From: Methylophaga sp.
Lineage (GTDB): Bacteria; Pseudomonadota; Gammaproteobacteria; Nitrosococcales; Methylophagaceae
NCBI GenBank assembly: GCA_002733505.1
Contig: NVVW01000004.1
Coordinates: forward strand, 49,901-113,900
DNA: 64,000 nucleotides
Direction of reading: 5' to 3'
Part shown: piece by piece, positions 45,554-53,643 of the stretch
Position numbering within the stretch: position 1 is the first letter of the stretch
Layout of the letters: every line of letters starts with the position of its first letter
Notes under the pieces: model-generated
The model's input: the letters and a program-made list of their open reading frames with translations, nothing else
Databases searched by the model: none
Told to the model about the DNA's origin: nothing
Position numbers and translations under genes: made by a program

Positions 45554-47512
45554 ATGGCACTAGACACCGATGATGAAATTCTACAAGACTTTCTAGTTGA
45601 AGCTGAAGAGATATTAGAAGGGCTCAATGAACAACTTGTTGAATTAGAATCACAACCTGAAGATGGTGAATTGTTAAATGCCATTTTTCGTGGTTTCCAC
45701 ACCATAAAAGGTGGAGCTGGATTTCTAGCCTTAGATTCAATGGTGGCCTTATGCCACAAAGGCGAAGATCTATTTAATATACTTCGACAAGGCGATTTAA
45801 TCGTCGATGCCGATATGATGGATGTCTTTCTCAAGGTATTAGATTTCCTTAATATTATGTTTGAAGAGACAAAGTCTGGTGAATTCCCTAGCCCGGCCGA
45901 TCCTAAAGTGTTAAATCAACTCCAAAAATATATTGATGGTGATAGTGCCAAGGTTACCGCACAGGAAGAATCAGAGCCTGAACCCGAAGTTACGGCAAGC
46001 GTAAACACAGTAGAAAGTGATGATATTACCGATGATGAATTTGAAGCTTTACTGAACCAACTCCATGGTGAAAGCACACCCGGCAAAACTGAAGCTGAAG
46101 TTAAATCTATCGTCGATACAAAAAATGACAGTGACGATATTACCGATGAAGAATTTGAAGCTTTATTAGACAATCTACAAGGCAAAAAAACAAATACCAG
46201 CAAAACACCGCCTCCAGCTGAAGAGACTAAACCGGCGCCCGACCCAGAAGTAAAAATTCCAGAGCCAAAAAAAGAAATCGTGCCTCCTACTCCAGCTAAA
46301 AAAGCAGCACCGGCAAAACCTGCCGCAACGCCCAAGCAGGCGGAAACATCTGTCCGCGTTGATACTAGTCGCTTAGATGAAATTATGAATATGGTGGGAG
46401 AGTTAGTATTAGTAAGAAACCGAATTACCACATTAGAAGCAGCTATTGAAGACGAAAATATGGCAAAAGCTGTGAGTAATTTAGCGGTTGTCACCAGTGA
46501 TTTGCAAACTGCCGTAATGAAAACACGCATGCAGCCCATCAAAAAAGTATTTGGTCGATTCCCTCGTGTTGTGCGTGATTTGGCAAGGACTTTAAAGAAA
46601 GAAATTAATCTTGAACTACGCGGTGAAGACACCGATTTAGATAAAAATTTAGTTGAAGCATTAGCCGATCCACTGGTACATTTAGTTAGAAATGCCGTTG
46701 ATCACGGTATTGAAATGCCTGATGTTCGTGAAGCCGCCGGCAAACCGCGCTTAGGTCAAGTGGTCTTGGGAGCAGCTCAAGAAGGTGATCATATTTTATT
46801 AACTATCTCTGATGATGGTGCTGGTATGGATGCCGAAATTTTACGTCAAAAGGCAGTTGAAAAAGGCATGATGGATGAAGAATCTGCTTCTCGTTTAACG
46901 GATTCAGAGTCTTATGCATTGATTTTTGCCCCTGGCTTTTCGCTGAAACAAGAGATTTCAGATATCTCTGGTCGCGGTGTAGGCATGGATGTGGTTAAAA
47001 CAAGCATTTCAAAACTCAATGGTGTTATTGAAATTGATTCAAATGTTGGAACAGGCACCACATTAACCATTAAAGTGCCGCTAACACTCGCTATTATGCC
47101 GACACTTATGGTGATATTAGGTGACCAGATTTTTGCCTTCCCACTGGTGAGCGTAAATGAAATATTCCATTTAGATACCACAAAAATAAATATAGTTGAT
47201 GGCCAGCAAACAATCATGGTTCGCAATAAAACATTACCTTTATTCTATTTGCGAAAATGGTTAGCGAGCAACTTCAATGAAGCAGAACAATCAGAAATTG
47301 AACATGTTGTTATCGTCAATGTTGGCACACAACGCGTTGGCTTTGTTGTTGATAAACTACTCGGGCAAGAAGAAGTAGTAATTAAACCATTAGGTGCATT
47401 ACTTCAAGGAACTAAAGGCTTAGCAGGTGCTACTATTACAGGAGATGGGCGGATCTCACTGATTATTGATTTTCCTGAACTGATGAATGCCTATGCCAAT
47501 CGTGGATATTAA
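45554..47512 (+). CDS. cheA: Chemotaxis histidine kinase CheA
   Basis: 652 residues. The P1 Hpt domain has the phospho-His in GFHTIKGGAGFLAL. A long acidic/Pro-Lys linker (about 130-280) carries two copies of a DDITDxEFEALL motif, about 40 residues apart. P3 dimerisation (RLDEIMNMVGELVLVRNRI), the P4 kinase (LVHLVRNAVDHGIE; GRGVGMDVVKTSI) and the P5 CheW-like domain follow. cheB, usually the next gene in this type of cluster, is absent. Confidence 0.98.
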   Translation: MALDTDDEILQDFLVEAEEILEGLNEQLVELESQPEDGELLNAIFRGFHTIKGGAGFLALDSMVALCHKGEDLFNILRQGDLIVDADMMDVFLKVLDFLNIMFEETKSGEFPSPADPKVLNQLQKYIDGDSAKVTAQEESEPEPEVTASVNTVESDDITDDEFEALLNQLHGESTPGKTEAEVKSIVDTKNDSDDITDEEFEALLDNLQGKKTNTSKTPPPAEETKPAPDPEVKIPEPKKEIVPPTPAKKAAPAKPAATPKQAETSVRVDTSRLDEIMNMVGELVLVRNRITTLEAAIEDENMAKAVSNLAVVTSDLQTAVMKTRMQPIKKVFGRFPRVVRDLARTLKKEINLELRGEDTDLDKNLVEALADPLVHLVRNAVDHGIEMPDVREAAGKPRLGQVVLGAAQEGDHILLTISDDGAGMDAEILRQKAVEKGMMDEESASRLTDSESYALIFAPGFSLKQEISDISGRGVGMDVVKTSISKLNGVIEIDSNVGTGTTLTIKVPLTLAIMPTLMVILGDQIFAFPLVSVNEIFHLDTTKINIVDGQQTIMVRNKTLPLFYLRKWLASNFNEAEQSEIEHVVIVNVGTQRVGFVVDKLLGQEEVVIKPLGALLQGTKGLAGATITGDGRISLIIDFPELMNAYANRGY

Positions 47513-47562
47513 CAATAATAGTGTTCCTAATCTAAAAAGAGCACAGTGGAAATACATTAAAA

Positions 47563-48303
47563 ATGGATAGTCTGAGCATTATTGGTCTAGTTGTTGGATT
47601 TGGAGCCATCATCGTCGGTCAGCAATTAGATGGTGGTCATCTTGACAGTATCCTCAATTCTGTTGCACTGTTAATTGTATTGGGAGGCACGCTAGGTGCG
47701 GTCATGCTACAAACACCTTTTAAAACATTTATCCGTGCGTTACATATGCTCGCATGGGTATTTATACCACCCAAACAACCATTAGAAGAAACCTTAAATA
47801 AAATTATTGAGTGGAATCAAATTGCACGTAAAGAAGGCCTATTTAAATTAGAAACAGTGGCTGAGCTTGAGGAAGATTTATTTACCCAAAAAGGCTTGCA
47901 ATTAATTGCCGATGGCGCTTCACCTGAAATGATTCGCGAAGTGCTAGAAAATGATCTTGATATTCAAGAATACCGCGATCTTCAATCAGCAAAAGTATTT
48001 GATGCCATGGGGGGTTACTCTCCGACAATTGGTATTATTGGTGCTGTATTAGGGTTGATTCATGTTATGGGTAATCTTGCTGATCCTTCCGCTTTAGGTG
48101 CAGGCATTGCCGTTGCCTTTATTGCCACAATTTACGGTGTTGCATTTGCCAACTTATTCTTTTTACCCGTTGGCAATAAATTAAAAGCGCTTATAGATAA
48201 TCGTTCCCACTTACAAACCATGACTATAGAGGGATTAATCAGTGTTGCCAATGGGGATAACCCTCGAAATATTGAAACGCGTTTGCAAGCTTATCTCGAC
48301 TAG
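47563..48303 (+). CDS. motC: Flagellar stator protein MotC (MotA/PomA family)
   Basis: 246 residues with four membrane helices. Family stretches are LDSILNSVALLIVLGGTLGAVMLQTP, the cytoplasmic loop with charged residues, and MGGYSPTIGIIGAVLGLIHVMGNL and AVAFIATIYGVAFANLFFLP. Forms an ion-conducting stator with the next gene, as in the pseudomonad MotCD set. Confidence 0.94.
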   Translation: MDSLSIIGLVVGFGAIIVGQQLDGGHLDSILNSVALLIVLGGTLGAVMLQTPFKTFIRALHMLAWVFIPPKQPLEETLNKIIEWNQIARKEGLFKLETVAELEEDLFTQKGLQLIADGASPEMIREVLENDLDIQEYRDLQSAKVFDAMGGYSPTIGIIGAVLGLIHVMGNLADPSALGAGIAVAFIATIYGVAFANLFFLPVGNKLKALIDNRSHLQTMTIEGLISVANGDNPRNIETRLQAYLD

Positions 48304-48312
48304 AATTTGATT

Positions 48313-49179
48313 ATGGCGCGTCGTAGAAAAAAACAGGAAGAATATATAAATCATGAACGTTGGTTAGTATCCTATGCTGATTTCATTACTTTATTATTCG
48401 CATTTTTTGTGGTGATGTATTCTATTTCTTCTGTAAATATAAGCAAATACCGCGTCTTATCTGACACATTAGAATCGGTGTTTTCCAGCCCCGGTAGCAC
48501 GGATCCAATTCAGCTCGAAGAGCATGATACTACCGCTCCTCCCGTCATTACTCCCATCAATCTTATCGAATTACCACCAACGCCGCCGCCTGTTTCTGAA
48601 AAAATAATTAGAACGATTAATGATTTAGCACAACAATTTAATTCTACTTTTGCAGAAAAAATTGAAAATGAAGATATCTCAATTAAGCAAGGTAATAATT
48701 GGTTAGAGTTAGAAATAAAATCCAGCGCTTTATTTTATAGCGGTGAATCTCGACTCGAGAGAACAGCCATTCCTATTATTGCCAAGGCTGCTGAAATCCT
48801 AAAGACATCATCCAATCCTGTTCAAGTTGAAGGTTTCACAGATAATCAACCGATAAGCACACCACGCTTTCCTTCCAACTGGGAATTATCAGCAGCACGT
48901 GCCGCCAGTGTTGTTCATCTTTTAAACCGCTACGGCGTATCACCCAATCGGATGTCCGCAATTGGTTATGGTCAATTTAAACCTATTGCAGATAATACAA
49001 CCGAGAGTGGCCGTCAAAAAAATAGGCGTATTGTACTAGTCGTATTAGGTGGTGATAATATTAGCCGAAGAACGATCGACACATTCCAGCCCACGGCATT
49101 ATCTCCTATTTCGCCTATTGTACCAGCAGGTTCTCCGGCAAGACCGGTACAACAGCCTATCGCTACAGGCTCACAATGA
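48313..49179 (+). CDS. motD: Flagellar stator protein MotD (MotB family)
   Basis: About 288 residues from the ATG at 48313 (a TTG two codons earlier is possible). One membrane helix carries the ion-binding Asp (WLVSYADFITLLFAFFVVMY). A Pro-rich linker precedes a C-terminal OmpA-like peptidoglycan-binding domain (VEGFTDNQPISTPRFPSNWE; GYGQFKPIADN; GRQKNRRIVLVV). It overlaps the ParA gene by four bases. Confidence 0.94.
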   Translation: MARRRKKQEEYINHERWLVSYADFITLLFAFFVVMYSISSVNISKYRVLSDTLESVFSSPGSTDPIQLEEHDTTAPPVITPINLIELPPTPPPVSEKIIRTINDLAQQFNSTFAEKIENEDISIKQGNNWLELEIKSSALFYSGESRLERTAIPIIAKAAEILKTSSNPVQVEGFTDNQPISTPRFPSNWELSAARAASVVHLLNRYGVSPNRMSAIGYGQFKPIADNTTESGRQKNRRIVLVVLGGDNISRRTIDTFQPTALSPISPIVPAGSPARPVQQPIATGSQ

Positions 49180-49976
49180 CCATTTGGGCTATTGCCAATC
49201 AAAAAGGCGGAGTAGGCAAAACAACTACCGTAGTAAGTCTTGCTGGTTTATTGGCACAACAAGGCAAGCCCACCCTTATCCTTGATATGGATCCGCATGG
49301 TTCACTCACAACCTATTTTGGCCATGATCCTGATACCATAGAAAACAGTATTTATTCACTATTTCAGAAAAGTGATAGTAGCCCCAATGCAGCTTTATTT
49401 AACTCATTACAGAAAACAAATTTTGACAATTTGTACTTGCTACCCGGATCCACAGCCATGGCTACACTTGATCGCCAGTTAGGTACACAAGGTGGTAAGG
49501 GTCTTGTTATTAAATCAAACTTAGCACTATTAGCTAACAGATTTCCTAATATATTAATTGATTGCCCGCCCATGCTAGGCGTGTTGATGATTAATGCCCT
49601 GGCCGCTTGTGATCAATTGCTGATACCGGTACAAACTGAATTTTTAGCACTAAAAGGCTTAGAACGTATGCTTCACACCTTAGATATGATTAATCATGCC
49701 CGCAAACAAGGTCTGCCTTATCTTATTGTTCCTACCATGTTTGATCGTCGCACCCGTGCATCAACCCAAAGCCTACGCATGTTACGCGAGCAACACACTG
49801 ATAGAGTATGGAATGGTGTTATTCCTATTGATACTCAGTTTCGTGATGCGAGCAAGGCTGGCATGCCATTGCCATCAATGAATGAAAAATCTCGCGGAAC
49901 ACTTGCCTATAAGCAGTTACTCCAATACCTTACTGATCCTCAACATGATATAGAGAAATTACCACGTGTCTTCTAG
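49176..49976 (+). CDS. ParA/MinD-family ATPase of the chemotaxis cluster (ParC-like)
   Basis: 266 residues. The deviant Walker A is ANQKGGVGKTTTVVSLAGLL. Walker A' and B-like regions are LILDMDPHGSLTTYFGH and ILIDCPPMLGVLMINALAAC. In Pseudomonas and Vibrio a ParA protein in this position (ParC) places chemotaxis arrays at the cell pole, together with the CheW-domain protein that follows (ParP). That assignment rests on gene order and family. Confidence 0.9.
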   Translation: MTIWAIANQKGGVGKTTTVVSLAGLLAQQGKPTLILDMDPHGSLTTYFGHDPDTIENSIYSLFQKSDSSPNAALFNSLQKTNFDNLYLLPGSTAMATLDRQLGTQGGKGLVIKSNLALLANRFPNILIDCPPMLGVLMINALAACDQLLIPVQTEFLALKGLERMLHTLDMINHARKQGLPYLIVPTMFDRRTRASTQSLRMLREQHTDRVWNGVIPIDTQFRDASKAGMPLPSMNEKSRGTLAYKQLLQYLTDPQHDIEKLPRVF

Positions 49977-50580
49977 GAAAAGTTTATTCGACAATAGTAA
50001 ACCGACAACCCAACTAGTAGATCAGAAAGAAGCACTTTCTGTTTATTTGAATGACATGTTGTTTATTCCTTCAGATACAAGCAGCGATGCTTATGAAGCC
50101 GCTACCACACTTGAGAAAGCGATAGAACAAGCCAAGCCAATAGCTAACAATAAAGATTGGCGCACCTCAGATTTTCAAGCGCTCATTTTTGATGTGCAAG
50201 GACTTAAGCTAGCCATCCCATTACATGATTTAAATGGCATTTTAACGTGGCCCGAAAAGTCTTTGCCCAAAATACCTGGCAAACCAAACTGGTATAGTGG
50301 ATTATATAGCCAAGGACATCAGCATACCCAAGTGATTGATACCGGTCATATTGTATTACCTAGCCAGTATCAGAATAGTAAAAATAAATCTCAGTTTATT
50401 ATTGCTATTGCTAATGGTAAATGGGGTTTAGCATGTAACAAAGTTGAAAGTGTTGTTACACTGTCCCCCGATGACGTACGGTGGCGACAACATTCTGGCA
50501 AAAGGCCGTGGCTAGCAGGAACAGTATTAAAGCAAATGTGTAGCATTCTTAATATTGATGAGCTAATAAAGAAATTTTAA
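49966..50580 (+). CDS. CheW-domain protein (ParP-like)
   Basis: 204 residues from a GTG at 49966 that overlaps the ParA gene by eleven bases. The first 60 residues are of low complexity; the rest is a CheW-like fold (FQALIFDVQGLKLAIPLHDLNGIL; FIIAIANGKWGLACNKVESVVTL; RPWLAGTVLKQMCSILNIDEL). In vibrios ParP links ParC to CheA in the polar array. Position and domain fit that role. Confidence 0.82.
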   Translation: MSSRKSLFDNSKPTTQLVDQKEALSVYLNDMLFIPSDTSSDAYEAATTLEKAIEQAKPIANNKDWRTSDFQALIFDVQGLKLAIPLHDLNGILTWPEKSLPKIPGKPNWYSGLYSQGHQHTQVIDTGHIVLPSQYQNSKNKSQFIIAIANGKWGLACNKVESVVTLSPDDVRWRQHSGKRPWLAGTVLKQMCSILNIDELIKKF

Positions 50581-50582
50581 AA

Positions 50583-50598
50583 TGGCATGAACAATGCA
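50583..50598 (+). promoter_or_regulatory. Candidate sigma-54 promoter upstream of cheW
   Basis: TGGCATGAACAATGCA against TGGCACG-N4-TTGCA: both invariant GG and GC pairs match with exact spacing, and 9 of 11 consensus positions agree. It begins three bases after the ParP-like stop and 70 bases before cheW, with a small hairpin (ACTGCC/GGCAGT, 50614-50633) in the predicted leader. Confidence 0.4.
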
Positions 50599-50667
50599 TC
50601 CAAATGTGTATCAACTGCCTGTATTTTGGCAGTATTTTAAGTCAAGCGTATTTAAGGTTAAAGAGTA

Positions 50668-51144
50668 ATGAGCCAACAAGATGATGAAATATCAGATCCA
50701 ATTCTTCAGTGGGTAACCTACCAACTAGAAGATGAAGTCTATGGCATTAATGTAATGCAAGTGCAAGAAGTGCTACGCATTACAGAAATAGCGCCCGTTC
50801 CGGGTGCTCCAAGTTATGTGTTAGGTATTATTAATCTGCGTGGTAGCGTTGTTACCGTAATTGACACGCGTAGTCGATTTGGATTAATGCCAAAAGCAAC
50901 AGATGATCTTTCTCGTATCATTATTGTTGAAGTTAATGGCAATGTGATTGGCATGCTAGTTGATAGTGTGGCAGAGGTTGTTTATCTACATCAATCTGAA
51001 ATTGATACTGCACCGAGTGTGAGCAACGACGATAGCTCTCGCTTTATTCAAGGTGTATGCAGTCGTAAAGACTATCTACTTATTATTGTTGATGTAGATA
51101 AATTTCTATCAGAAGAAGAAACGGCAGATTTTGCTAGTTTTTAA
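50668..51144 (+). CDS. cheW: Chemotaxis coupling protein CheW
   Basis: 158 residues. A single CheW domain: VTYQLEDEVYGINVMQVQEVLR, VPGAPSYVLGIINLRGSVVTVIDTR, IGMLVDSVAEVV and FIQGVCSRKDYLLIIVDVDKFL. Couples receptors to CheA. Upstream it has its own 87-base gap with a possible sigma-54 promoter. A 61-base inverted-repeat element follows it. Confidence 0.97.
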   Translation: MSQQDDEISDPILQWVTYQLEDEVYGINVMQVQEVLRITEIAPVPGAPSYVLGIINLRGSVVTVIDTRSRFGLMPKATDDLSRIIIVEVNGNVIGMLVDSVAEVVYLHQSEIDTAPSVSNDDSSRFIQGVCSRKDYLLIIVDVDKFLSEEETADFASF

Positions 51145-51153
51145 TTCGGTATA

Positions 51154-51214
51154 TATACCCGTGACCATTCAAAATGCAGATTTTTAGCACGCATACTGAA
51201 TGATCACGAATATA
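51154..51214. mobile_element. 61-bp miniature inverted-repeat element after cheW
   Basis: TATACCCGTGACCATTCAAA then ATGCAG at the left; CTGAATGATCACGAATATA at the right. The two ends of the IS630 type are separated by about 15 bases. It sits between cheW and the small gene at 51228. Confidence 0.72.
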
Positions 51215-51227
51215 GCAGTTATTTATC

Positions 51228-51404
51228 ATGGCAGAGAACATAAACCCTAGTCAGCCGGTAGTACCAACATTACCCATAAAGCCAGCTCAAAATGAGAAGC
51301 AAGAGCAGCAGCAAAGAAAAAAGCCTAAAAAGGACAAGGATGATGATGACAAACAAGATAAAGCTGAGCGTCCCCATCATGGCTTATTTGATGAATATGT
51401 ATGA
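51228..51404 (+). CDS. Small highly charged protein, unknown function, in the flagellar run
   Basis: 58 residues: an N-terminal Pro-rich part (NPSQPVVPTLPIKPA), a very polar middle with Gln, Lys and Asp runs (KPKKDKDDDDKQDKAE), and an end HHGLFDEYV. No signal peptide or membrane helix. No strong ribosome-binding site is visible. Its place between cheW and the DUF2802 gene, in frame and intact, suggests a real flagellar-cluster accessory gene that length cutoffs would miss. I do not recognise a function. Confidence 0.65.
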   Translation: MAENINPSQPVVPTLPIKPAQNEKQEQQQRKKPKKDKDDDDKQDKAERPHHGLFDEYV

Positions 51405-51428
51405 CACTCTAATTAGGAGTAAAGCAAT

Positions 51429-51818
51429 ATGATTACCACAACAATGATTATCGCAGCAGTAGTTGCACTTATTACACTAGTTGTAGCCACTACCAGCTAT
51501 CGGCTATTTAAATTAAACCGCATGCAAACAGCAAAAATTGCCGGTTTGCAAAGCCAATTATCAATATTATGTGCCGGTGCAGTCGGCACCGATGACCGCA
51601 TTCACCAATTTGAAAAAACACTTTCTACATTACAAGAACGACACAATACATTATCACTTGGCACCACATCATCGCCACAATCCTATGAACATGCTATTCG
51701 TCTAGCTAGGAAAGGTGTAGCCATTGAACAATTGATTGATAATTGTAATTTGAGTGATGAAGAAGCGCACTTAATCAGCCGCCTTCATGGTAGTGAAGAT
51801 CAACAAGGGCTCCATTAG
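51429..51818 (+). CDS. DUF2802 membrane-anchored protein of the flagellar cluster
   Basis: 129 residues. One N-terminal membrane helix (MIIAAVVALITLVVATTSYRLF), a coiled-coil-like segment and the DUF2802 core (YEHAIRLARKGVAIEQLIDNCNLSDEEAHLISRLHG). Homologues close the chemotaxis operon after cheW in pseudomonads. Function unknown. AGGAG-like sequence lies ahead of the start. Stop overlaps the convergent FlhB-like gene by four bases. Confidence 0.85.
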   Translation: MITTTMIIAAVVALITLVVATTSYRLFKLNRMQTAKIAGLQSQLSILCAGAVGTDDRIHQFEKTLSTLQERHNTLSLGTTSSPQSYEHAIRLARKGVAIEQLIDNCNLSDEEAHLISRLHGSEDQQGLH

Positions 51819-52099
51819 TCTTTATTAAAGTCTTTAGGCACTTTGCCAGCAATAAAATAGGTATAAGCAATAATTTCAGCAATCACCCGATAAAGTAGCG
51901 GTGGGATCTCTTCGCCCAACTCTAACTCACTCAACATCGCCGCTAACATCACATCTTCCCGCAAAGGCACACCATGTTCTTTTGCAATACGAATGATCTC
52001 CTGTGCAATATCACCCTCACCAGAAGCCGTTACCACAGGCGCATTATCACCATCATATTGCAGTGCAATCGCACGAAGTGGTTCATTAGGGTTTTTCAT
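51815..52099 (-). CDS. FlhB C-terminal-domain homologue (FhlB-like)
   Basis: 94 residues, matching only the cytoplasmic part of FlhB after its cleavage site (PLRAIALQYDGDNAPVVTASGEGDIAQEI; GVPLREDVMLAAMLSELELG; VIAEIIAYTYFI). There is no membrane domain, and the NPTH cleavage motif is missing, so it is an accessory, not a second export switch. Such short proteins can replace the FlhB C-terminal fragment in other bacteria. It overlaps fliK by four bases (ATGA), fitting a shared role in hook-length switching. Confidence 0.85.
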   Translation of the reverse strand: MKNPNEPLRAIALQYDGDNAPVVTASGEGDIAQEIIRIAKEHGVPLREDVMLAAMLSELELGEEIPPLLYRVIAEIIAYTYFIAGKVPKDFNKD

Positions 52100-53640
52100 A
52101 CCGAAATATCCACCCGTGACACCGGTTCTATTTGGTAATGTTTGTCTATAACTGTCGCTTCAGCCACATCGCCACAAACACAACTCATGTGACTGGATGT
52201 CACACCTAACTCAGTTAGCGAAGCAATAAGCGTATCCATATTCTCTTCTAATAACTGTGAACTTTCGTTTCGCTCAGCCCGAAAGACCACTTTGACATCC
52301 TCATCAACTAGTGTCACCGTCGCTTGCACTGGCCCTAAATTTTGCGTATCTAAACGTAGCTGAACATTCCATATCTCATCATCTTGTTCCCCTTCTTTTT
52401 TATGCTGATCAATTTGCATATGTAATAAATCTAAGTTTTGCTTATCTTTAATAGGAATATCAAATAACCAACTTGCTGTATTACTGGTGCCAGTATCAGC
52501 TTCTCGTAACATCAATAATTGGTTTAACTGCAATTTGTTATATACCCCTTCTACTTCTTTAAACATCATCATCAACTCGGCCAAATTAAGCGGCATTGGT
52601 CTACCCGCTGTTGCAGCATTAGCCGTGCCTGATGATGACAACATTTGTGTTAACAATAGTGCTTGCTCTTTATTCAACAAACCGGGAAGTAACGATTGCA
52701 CAGCAGCGGGGGAAGCCGCATTTCTTCCTGATAATAAAACATGTAGCAACTGTTCTACCGTTTTGCCCTGTGAGGCTAATGCCGATAAAACGTGCGCAGG
52801 CAATTTATTAATTTGTTCACCACTTGCTGAACCACGCACTTGCGACATCACAGTTTCTATTACTGCCAAAACCTTCACCAAATTTGCTTTAAAATCTTGA
52901 TTACTACTGGTCGGCTGGTTCAGTAGTTTATTTTCAGAAAATGTGCCTGATAGCGATATAGCCTGTTTTAATGAATTTGACTGCGTAACAGCCATTTTAT
53001 CTAAGGAAGATTGAACTAAATTACTAATGGCCGATTGCATTGCATCAGGAAACACTTTATTTTGCAATGAATTAATGACAGCCGTTAAACTTGGATTAAG
53101 CGCCTGCTGCCCAAGTAACTGCTGCAAGCGGCTTGCTAGCTTTTGTTGGCCTGATTCTGACTGCAACTGTATTTGTAAGGGTTTAATATTGATAATATCC
53201 ATCATCAACTTATCGCCCAACTTAAATTGCTTTGAAAGCTGTGAAATATCAATATCAAACAAGGCATTCTGAGCAGAAAGCGCCTGAACTAGCACCCTGC
53301 CCTGTGCCAGAACCTTTACAATTTCCACAGGCAACTGCTGGCCTACTTGCAAAGTTGTAATGAGCTTTTGATTATTTGCTGATGGCATAACTAATTTAAG
53401 AACAGGCTTACCCGCTTGCTCAACCCATTCCAGTTGCACTTTCTGACCCGCTTGCAAATCAACAGGTGTACGTAACTGCAAAATGCGATCTGCTACTTTT
53501 ATTGATACCATCTCAGCCGCAAGTGTTGCCTGCATTACCCGCGCTTCAATACGCTGCCCCATTACTTTTTCAACAAGCATCGCTTTAGGAACGTCTTGAA
53601 CGGATCCAACATCACTTCTGCTTGATTGAGAAATAATCAT
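52096..53640 (-). CDS. fliK: Flagellar hook-length control protein FliK
   Basis: 514 residues, long and Gln/Ser/Leu-rich as usual for FliK, with the Flg_hook-type C-terminal domain (WNVQLRLDTQNLGPVQATVTLVDEDVKVVFRAE; LLEENMDTLIASLTELG). It measures the hook and triggers the FlhB switch. The predicted ATG at 53640 lies three bases from the end of an IS630 copy and has no properly spaced ribosome-binding site (AAGGA is about 14 bases off). In-frame ATGs follow further in. Expression may therefore depend on the inserted element. Confidence 0.85.
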   Translation of the reverse strand: MIISQSSRSDVGSVQDVPKAMLVEKVMGQRIEARVMQATLAAEMVSIKVADRILQLRTPVDLQAGQKVQLEWVEQAGKPVLKLVMPSANNQKLITTLQVGQQLPVEIVKVLAQGRVLVQALSAQNALFDIDISQLSKQFKLGDKLMMDIINIKPLQIQLQSESGQQKLASRLQQLLGQQALNPSLTAVINSLQNKVFPDAMQSAISNLVQSSLDKMAVTQSNSLKQAISLSGTFSENKLLNQPTSSNQDFKANLVKVLAVIETVMSQVRGSASGEQINKLPAHVLSALASQGKTVEQLLHVLLSGRNAASPAAVQSLLPGLLNKEQALLLTQMLSSSGTANAATAGRPMPLNLAELMMMFKEVEGVYNKLQLNQLLMLREADTGTSNTASWLFDIPIKDKQNLDLLHMQIDQHKKEGEQDDEIWNVQLRLDTQNLGPVQATVTLVDEDVKVVFRAERNESSQLLEENMDTLIASLTELGVTSSHMSCVCGDVAEATVIDKHYQIEPVSRVDISV

Positions 53641-53643
53641 ATA

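Noticed and set aside
45916..46632. 238-residue open frame on the minus strand within cheA
   Set aside because: It is a shadow of the Pro/Lys/Glu-rich CheA linker, with Ser/Thr/Val-rich composition and no family features. cheA is unmistakable on the other strand.
50601..50640. Tiny reading frame upstream of cheW
   Set aside because: Fewer than 20 codons, no ribosome-binding site, and it overlaps the promoter candidate and hairpin.
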